From NCBI GenBank assembly GCA_029857975.1, contig JAOUFX010000247.1:1-5652 (forward strand): a DNA stretch of 5,652 nucleotides, given 5' to 3'. This document shows, piece by piece, positions 1 to 3,270 of this stretch. The position numbers and the translations under genes are program-made. This DNA is from Deltaproteobacteria bacterium (lineage in GTDB: Bacteria > Desulfobacterota > SM23-61). Below the pieces are notes generated by a model that was not told the DNA's origin, made no database searches, and was given only the letters and a program-made list of their open reading frames with translations. The stretch's first letter is position 1. The number at the start of each line of letters is the position of its first letter.

Positions 1-1
1 C

Positions 2-271
2 GGGGAATGCTTGTTGGATTTGAGCGGGGGGCTTTGTCCTTTGTACTTTTGTCCCAAGGGCCTTTTGAATGGACCTTGCCAGGGGGCGGATCAGGGACGC
101 TGTGAGGTAGATGCCAAGAAGGCATGTGGTTGGGAGTTGATTTATAATCGGTTGCAAAAGGAAGGGCGGTTGGAAGTTTTAAAGCATTATGCCGAACCGA
201 AGGATCACAGTGAGATTTTACCTTTGATCCGGCTGCGGTCCGGCGTGGCGCTGGAGATGATGAAGGAGTAA
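2..271 (+). CDS. metV: MetV, zinc-binding-type partner of methylene-THF reductase (5' partial)
   Basis: This is the last 89 residues of a protein whose start lies left of the window; the frame is open from base 2 to TAA at 269-271. It carries the MetV / MTHFR C-terminal domain signature: the motif CPLYFCPKGLLNGPCQG (window residues 12-28), then GRCEV and an ACGWELIYNRL helix. The Cys residues at 12, 17, 26 and 34 are candidate metal or Fe-S ligands. In acetogens MetV is the small partner of MetF and is thought to link MetF to the electron-supplying HdrABC-type module in the cytoplasm. metF follows on the same strand after 155 nt. GPCQG departs slightly from the usual GPCGG. The family call is firm from the motif. 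Whether this is stand-alone MetV or the tail of a longer protein cannot be seen, because the N-terminus is missing. Confidence 0.88.
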   Translation, partial: GECLLDLSGGLCPLYFCPKGLLNGPCQGADQGRCEVDAKKACGWELIYNRLQKEGRLEVLKHYAEPKDHSEILPLIRLRSGVALEMMKE

Positions 272-338
272 TGTTGACCTATTCCAACGCCTTCCTCATT
301 CTGGAAAGCGATCCTGTCGAGGAGGGATGGCGGCTATA

Positions 339-371
339 GGGAATTGCCACGCCCTTCGGGTTCGCGATGAC
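339..371. repeat. REP-like dispersed repeat (single copy here)
   Basis: The stretch begins GGGAATTGCCACGCCC, has CCCTTCGGG as its centre (352-360) and ends TTCGCGATGAC. It resembles the dispersed bacterial repeats of the type GTCATTGCGA...GCAATC, with imperfect inverted ends (ATTGC on the left, GCGATGAC on the right) around a short hairpin. Only one copy is in the window, so calling it a repeat rests on recalled resemblance, not on a second copy. The upstream ATG at 367 that would lengthen metF lies inside it. Confidence 0.5.
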
Positions 372-396
372 AAGCAATAATAATCCAGGCATTGAT

Positions 397-410
397 TGGC
401 CTAAAGGCCA
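397..410. repeat. Perfect 14-nt palindrome upstream of metF
   Basis: TGGCCT-AA-AGGCCA is a perfect inverted repeat ending 4 nt before the metF Shine-Dalgarno sequence. It could be a short hairpin or an operator half-site pair affecting metF translation or transcription. A 14-nt palindrome can also occur by chance, so no function is assigned. Confidence 0.35.
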
Positions 411-414
411 TGCG

Positions 415-420
415 AAGGAG
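415..420 (+). promoter_or_regulatory. Ribosome binding site of metF
   Basis: AAGGAG lies 6 nt before the ATG at 427. It decides the start: the in-frame ATG at 367 has no such site and would add 20 residues encoded partly by repeat DNA. Confidence 0.8.
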
Positions 421-426
421 CCAGGG

Positions 427-1302
427 ATGGTATTGCAGGATAAATTGCAGCGGGGAAGATTTGCGGTCACCTGTGAGGTGAACCCTCCCAAAGGGGTGGA
501 CGTTGCGGAACGGTTGCGGGAGGTAGAGATTTTAAGAGGACGGGTGGATGCTTTATCGGTCACGGACGGGAAAAGTTCGGTGATGGGCATGACCCCCTTA
601 GCTTTTAGCCTTTTTATCAAGGAGAAAGGGTTTGAGCCGATATTGAATATAAGTTGTCGGGACCGGAACCGTATAGCCTTGCAGGCTGATCTTTTAGGGG
701 CCGCTGCTTTGGGGATTCAGAATATCTTGGTGGTTACGGGCGATTATGCTTCGATGGGGGACCATCCCCAGGCCAAGCCGGTGTTTGATTTGGATTCTAT
801 CCAGCTTTTGCAGGCGATTCAGAATTTGAAGGATGGGCAGGATTTGGGAAAGAATGTCTTAAAGGGGCGGCCTGCTTTTTTGGTGGGGGCAACGGTAAGT
901 CCGATTCCCGGTACGGAAGCGGCGCTGGAGTTGCAGCTGGTGAAGATGGAAAAAAAGATTGCCGCGGGAGCCAAGTTTTTCCAGACGCAGCCGGTTTTTG
1001 ATCTGCGAGCTTTTGGTCGTTTTATGGCGCGGGCGGCCGGTTGGGGAGTCCCCATTTTAGCCAGTGTTCTTCCGTTAAAGTCAGTTTCGATGGCCAGGTT
1101 TTTAAATAAGAATATGCCGGGGGTTTTCATACCGGAGGATTTGATCGAGGAAATGGGGAGTGCCGGCGATAGGGTCAAAGCGTGTGTGGAAATGAGCGCC
1201 CGGATGATCCGGGAGCTCAAAGGAGTTTGTGGGGGCGTTCATTTAATCCCTGCGGGATGGGAAAAAACGGTGCCGGCGATATTAGAGGCAGCCAAGCTGT
1301 AA
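427..1302 (+). CDS. metF: 5,10-methylenetetrahydrofolate reductase (MetF)
   Basis: A 291-residue cytoplasmic TIM-barrel flavoprotein of the MTHFR family that interconverts methylene-THF and methyl-THF, the last step of the methyl branch of the Wood-Ljungdahl pathway and also the source of methyl groups for methionine. The N-terminus has TCEVNPPKG (15-23), where E17 matches the catalytic glutamate of the family. VVTGD (102-106) followed by GDHP (111-114) is the folate/FAD region, with D106 at the place of the conserved Asp. FFQTQPVFD (184-192) is the conserved late-barrel strand. Length fits bacterial MetF. The start at 427 is chosen for its Shine-Dalgarno site and because homology begins right after it. 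metV upstream and hdrCBA downstream suggest the acetogen-type, Hdr-linked enzyme rather than a stand-alone NADH-using MetF. Codon use is TTG/TTA- and GGG-rich, unlike hdrA: by hand count 24 of 33 Leu codons are TTG or TTA. Confidence 0.95.
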   Translation: MVLQDKLQRGRFAVTCEVNPPKGVDVAERLREVEILRGRVDALSVTDGKSSVMGMTPLAFSLFIKEKGFEPILNISCRDRNRIALQADLLGAAALGIQNILVVTGDYASMGDHPQAKPVFDLDSIQLLQAIQNLKDGQDLGKNVLKGRPAFLVGATVSPIPGTEAALELQLVKMEKKIAAGAKFFQTQPVFDLRAFGRFMARAAGWGVPILASVLPLKSVSMARFLNKNMPGVFIPEDLIEEMGSAGDRVKACVEMSARMIRELKGVCGGVHLIPAGWEKTVPAILEAAKL

Positions 1303-1342
1303 ACGGAAGGGAAGATCCTCTTTGCCCATAGAATCTTTTATT

Positions 1343-1348
1343 AGGAGG
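1343..1348 (+). promoter_or_regulatory. Ribosome binding site of the response regulator gene
   Basis: AGGAGG lies 9 nt before the ATG at 1358 and decides the start over an in-frame TTG at 1322, which would add 12 residues not typical of a receiver domain and has no comparable site. Confidence 0.8.
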
Positions 1349-1357
1349 GAGAAATCC

Positions 1358-1738
1358 ATGGCGAAAATTTTAGTGGTCGATGATGAGCCCGATATGGTGG
1401 AAATGATCAAAGCAGCTTTGGAGAGTGCTTCCCACCAGGTTATTGCCGCTTACAACGGCCAAGAAGGAATCGAAAAGGCCAAGAAAGAGAAGCCCGATGC
1501 CATCATAATGGACATCATGATGCCCGTAAAAGATGGCTTCGTTGCCTGCAAGGAATTGAAGGAAGACCCTGCCTGTAAGGCCATCCCCATTCTCGTTCTC
1601 ACGGCGGTCAGCGAACATTTTGCCAACACCCGCTATGCCAAAAGCATGGGGCTGGACCTGGATGCGGAAGATTACATTGATAAACCGATTGATCCCAAAG
1701 TGCTGGTGGCGCGCGTGAACAAACTGCTTAAAAAATAG
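1358..1738 (+). CDS. Single-domain response regulator (CheY-like receiver)
   Basis: A 126-residue stand-alone receiver domain with no output domain. The family's key residues are all present: acidic pair D8-D9 after the first strand (KILVVDDEP), phosphoacceptor D52 in IIMDIMMPVKDG, T82 in the LVLTAV strand, and K109 in the DKP motif. The segment between T82 and K109 is longer than in CheY (about residues 85-105), as in some Hdr- or chemosensory-linked receivers. It should therefore be phosphorylated by a histidine kinase and act through protein contact, not by binding DNA. It begins 55 nt after metF and ends 105 nt before hdrC on the same strand, so it probably belongs to the same transcription unit. 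What it controls is unknown; regulation of the Hdr/Met complex or of a kinase nearby is inference. No kinase lies in the window. Confidence 0.93.
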   Translation: MAKILVVDDEPDMVEMIKAALESASHQVIAAYNGQEGIEKAKKEKPDAIIMDIMMPVKDGFVACKELKEDPACKAIPILVLTAVSEHFANTRYAKSMGLDLDAEDYIDKPIDPKVLVARVNKLLKK

Positions 1739-1782
1739 GGCTTCAGACGGATCGCCATCACCGCTGAAAAGGGGCAAGCGGC

Positions 1783-1800
1783 CCTGGTCGTATGGCCAGG
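1783..1800 (+). other. Hairpin in the spacer before hdrC
   Basis: CCTGGTC (1783-1789), loop GTAT and GGCCAGG (1794-1800) form a 7-bp stem with one G-T wobble. It is followed by a purine-rich stretch, not a T run, so it does not look like an intrinsic terminator. It might mark an mRNA processing or stability point between the regulator gene and hdrC, or be chance. Confidence 0.35.
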
Positions 1801-1830
1801 ACGAAGAAGGAACGTAGGCTCCCTATCGAG

Positions 1831-1835
1831 AGGAG
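1831..1835 (+). promoter_or_regulatory. Ribosome binding site of hdrC
   Basis: AGGAG lies 8 nt before the TTG at 1844 and supports this rare start codon. The next in-frame Met (residue 44) lies after the first Fe-S motif and would destroy it. Confidence 0.65.
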
Positions 1836-1843
1836 AAGGAATA

Positions 1844-2419
1844 TTGACTGGGGATAAAAAAAAGGAATTTTCAGGCGCTTCCCCGGGTCTGGCGTCCTGG
1901 GGGAGCAGTCTGAATATCCAGGATTGTTATCAGTGCCAAAAATGCTCGGCCGGATGTCCCGTAGCCTTCGCCATGGACTATAAACCCAACCAGATCATGC
2001 AAATGGTATCTTTGGAAATGAGGGAGCGAGTCCTCTCTTGTAAAACGATCTGGGTTTGTGCCTCTTGCTATACTTGCAGCACTCGCTGCCCGAATGATAT
2101 CGATATCGCCGGGGTCATGGACTGGCTGCGACAGAGTGCTCTCCGGGAAGGCATAACGCCGGCGGAGAAGGAGGTCTCTCTTTTCCACGCGGCCTTTCTT
2201 GATTCCATCCGCACGTACGGTCGAGTGCACGAATTATCCATGATGGCCCGCTATAAAATCAAAAGCGGAAAGTTATGGGATGACTTCAAACTGGGGTGGA
2301 AGATGTTTAACAAAGGAAAACTGAAGCTTCTGCCTTCGGGAATTAAAAGGAAAAAAGAAGTGAGCGAGCTTTTTGCGAGTTCATCAGATTTTGTTCGCAG
2401 GAAAAGGAATAGATCGTGA
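1844..2419 (+). CDS. hdrC: HdrC-like subunit with two [4Fe-4S] clusters
   Basis: A 191-residue soluble iron-sulfur protein of the HdrC family, the electron wire between HdrA and the HdrB active site. Two classic cluster motifs are visible: CYQCQKCSAGCP (C28, C31, C34, C38) and CASCYTCSTRCP (C72, C75, C78, C82), each giving a [4Fe-4S] site. Between and after them comes the helical region usual in HdrC, and the C-terminal 40 residues are Lys/Arg rich. No membrane segment is seen, so it is the cytoplasmic HdrC type and not HdrE/DsrM-like. It starts with TTG, backed by a good Shine-Dalgarno site, and its last codons overlap hdrB. As no CoM-CoB heterodisulfide would be expected outside methanogens, the true partner or substrate here is inferred from the linked metVF genes. 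Confidence 0.92.
   Translation: MTGDKKKEFSGASPGLASWGSSLNIQDCYQCQKCSAGCPVAFAMDYKPNQIMQMVSLEMRERVLSCKTIWVCASCYTCSTRCPNDIDIAGVMDWLRQSALREGITPAEKEVSLFHAAFLDSIRTYGRVHELSMMARYKIKSGKLWDDFKLGWKMFNKGKLKLLPSGIKRKKEVSELFASSSDFVRRKRNRS
2404..2409 (+). promoter_or_regulatory. Ribosome binding site of hdrB inside the hdrC end
   Basis: AAGGAA lies 6 nt before the hdrB GTG start at 2416. With the 4-nt GTGA overlap of start and stop codons, this suggests coupled translation of hdrC and hdrB. Confidence 0.6.
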
Positions 2420-3258
2420 AGGTTTCTTATTATCCGGGCTGTGCTCTTCATGGCACAGCCTTAGAATACGAAGAATCCACGCAGGCCGTCAGTCAAATGC
2501 TCGGGGTGCAGCTTTGTGAGCTCCCCGATTGGAATTGCTGCGGGGCCAGCTCAGCCCATGCCACCGACGAATCTTTGGCTGGCAAGCTGGTTTCCCGCAA
2601 CCTGAAGATTGCCCGAGAACAGGGGATGGATGTGGTGATCCCCTGCGCCGCATGCTACAGCCGGTTCAAAGCCGCGGGGAAAGAGGATCTCCTTAGCCAT
2701 CAACCACCGGCTGAGAAACAAGATATTCGCATTCTAAGCCTCCTGGAATTTATGTCCTCCGCCGCCCTCTGGGATAAAATAAAGGCTTTGAAAAAACGTC
2801 CTTTATCCGGGCTGAAGGTGGTTTGCTACTACGGCTGCCTGTTGGTGCGCCCTCCGAAGGTGACCGGAGCAAAAAGTTATGAGAACCCGGAAGAGATGGA
2901 CCGACTGATGAGCCTCTTAGGGGCAGAGTCGATTCCCTGGTCGTACAAGACCGATTGCTGCGGAGGCAGCCTGGTGCTTACCCGGACAGATATTGTCCGC
3001 CACTTGACCCAGAAACTTTTTGACAAAGCAATGGAAGCGGGCGCCGAGGCCATCGTTGTGGCTTGCCCCCTGTGCCAGTCCAATCTGGATACACGACAAG
3101 AAGAGATTTCCCGCGCGAGCGGGAAAAAGTATGATTTACCCGTTCTCTATTTCACCGAACTGGTAGGCTGGACCATAGGGCACCGAGATGCGGGCAAGTG
3201 GTTTAAAAAACATTTCGTCAACCCGATGAAACTTTTCACTTCCCACGGGTTGACTTAA
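2416..3258 (+). CDS. hdrB: HdrB-like subunit with two CCG domains
   Basis: A 280-residue protein of the HdrB family, the catalytic subunit that in methanogens carries two non-cubane [4Fe-4S] clusters. Both CCG motifs are intact: C9, C41-C42, C77 and C80 (spacings 31, 34, 2), then C141, C181-C182, C217 and C220 (spacings 39, 34, 2). The characteristic words are YYPGCALHGTA near the start, NCCGASSAH, CAACYSR, YYGCLLVRPP, DCCGGS and CPLCQSN. It starts with GTG overlapping the hdrC stop by 4 nt; hdrA follows after 12 nt, giving the usual hdrC-hdrB-hdrA order. In bacteria with metVF the HdrBC pair is thought to pass electrons on to another acceptor or to the MetVF partner, since heterodisulfide is absent. 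The family call is firm and the substrate is inference. The last 25 or so residues (basic, FKKHFVNPMKLF) are not part of a motif I recognise. Confidence 0.94.
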   Translation: MKVSYYPGCALHGTALEYEESTQAVSQMLGVQLCELPDWNCCGASSAHATDESLAGKLVSRNLKIAREQGMDVVIPCAACYSRFKAAGKEDLLSHQPPAEKQDIRILSLLEFMSSAALWDKIKALKKRPLSGLKVVCYYGCLLVRPPKVTGAKSYENPEEMDRLMSLLGAESIPWSYKTDCCGGSLVLTRTDIVRHLTQKLFDKAMEAGAEAIVVACPLCQSNLDTRQEEISRASGKKYDLPVLYFTELVGWTIGHRDAGKWFKKHFVNPMKLFTSHGLT

Positions 3259-3270
3259 GGATAGATAAGA

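Larger units (their letters stand above)
272..426. other. Intergenic spacer metV-metF with repeat-like sequence
   Basis: This 155-nt gap is long for two genes whose products form one enzyme. It contains a REP-like segment (339-371), a small perfect palindrome (397-410) and the metF ribosome binding site (415-420). I see no convincing -35/-10 pair and no hairpin followed by a T run. Two tiny ORFs (271-339 and 327-380) occur but look spurious. The spacer is most simply read as an insertion of non-coding repeat DNA within a transcription unit; that reading is inference. Confidence 0.6.

Noticed and set aside
274..302. TTGACC ... CATTCT as a promoter
   Set aside because: The -10 part matches the consensus at only three positions, which is too weak to report.
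271..339. 22-residue ORF overlapping the metV stop codon
   Set aside because: Very short, no recognisable motif, and it runs into repeat-like sequence; probably chance despite the stop-start overlap.
327..380. 17-residue ORF after a purine-rich GAGGAGGG
   Set aside because: It is mostly the translation of the REP-like segment.
367..426. Upstream ATG that would extend metF by 20 residues
   Set aside because: It lies inside the REP-like segment, lacks a ribosome binding site, and the added residues are not MetF-like; the ATG at 427 has AAGGAG at good spacing.
279..620. Minus-strand ORF of 113 codons over metF and its leader
   Set aside because: It is antisense to the repeat and metF, with low-complexity Ser/Thr/Pro-rich sequence and no motif.
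1322..1357. TTG start for the response regulator
   Set aside because: The ATG at 1358 has AGGAGG 9 nt upstream and begins exactly at the receiver fold.
1783..1800. Hairpin as a rho-independent terminator
   Set aside because: No T run follows, and the downstream genes are co-oriented with no visible promoter of their own.
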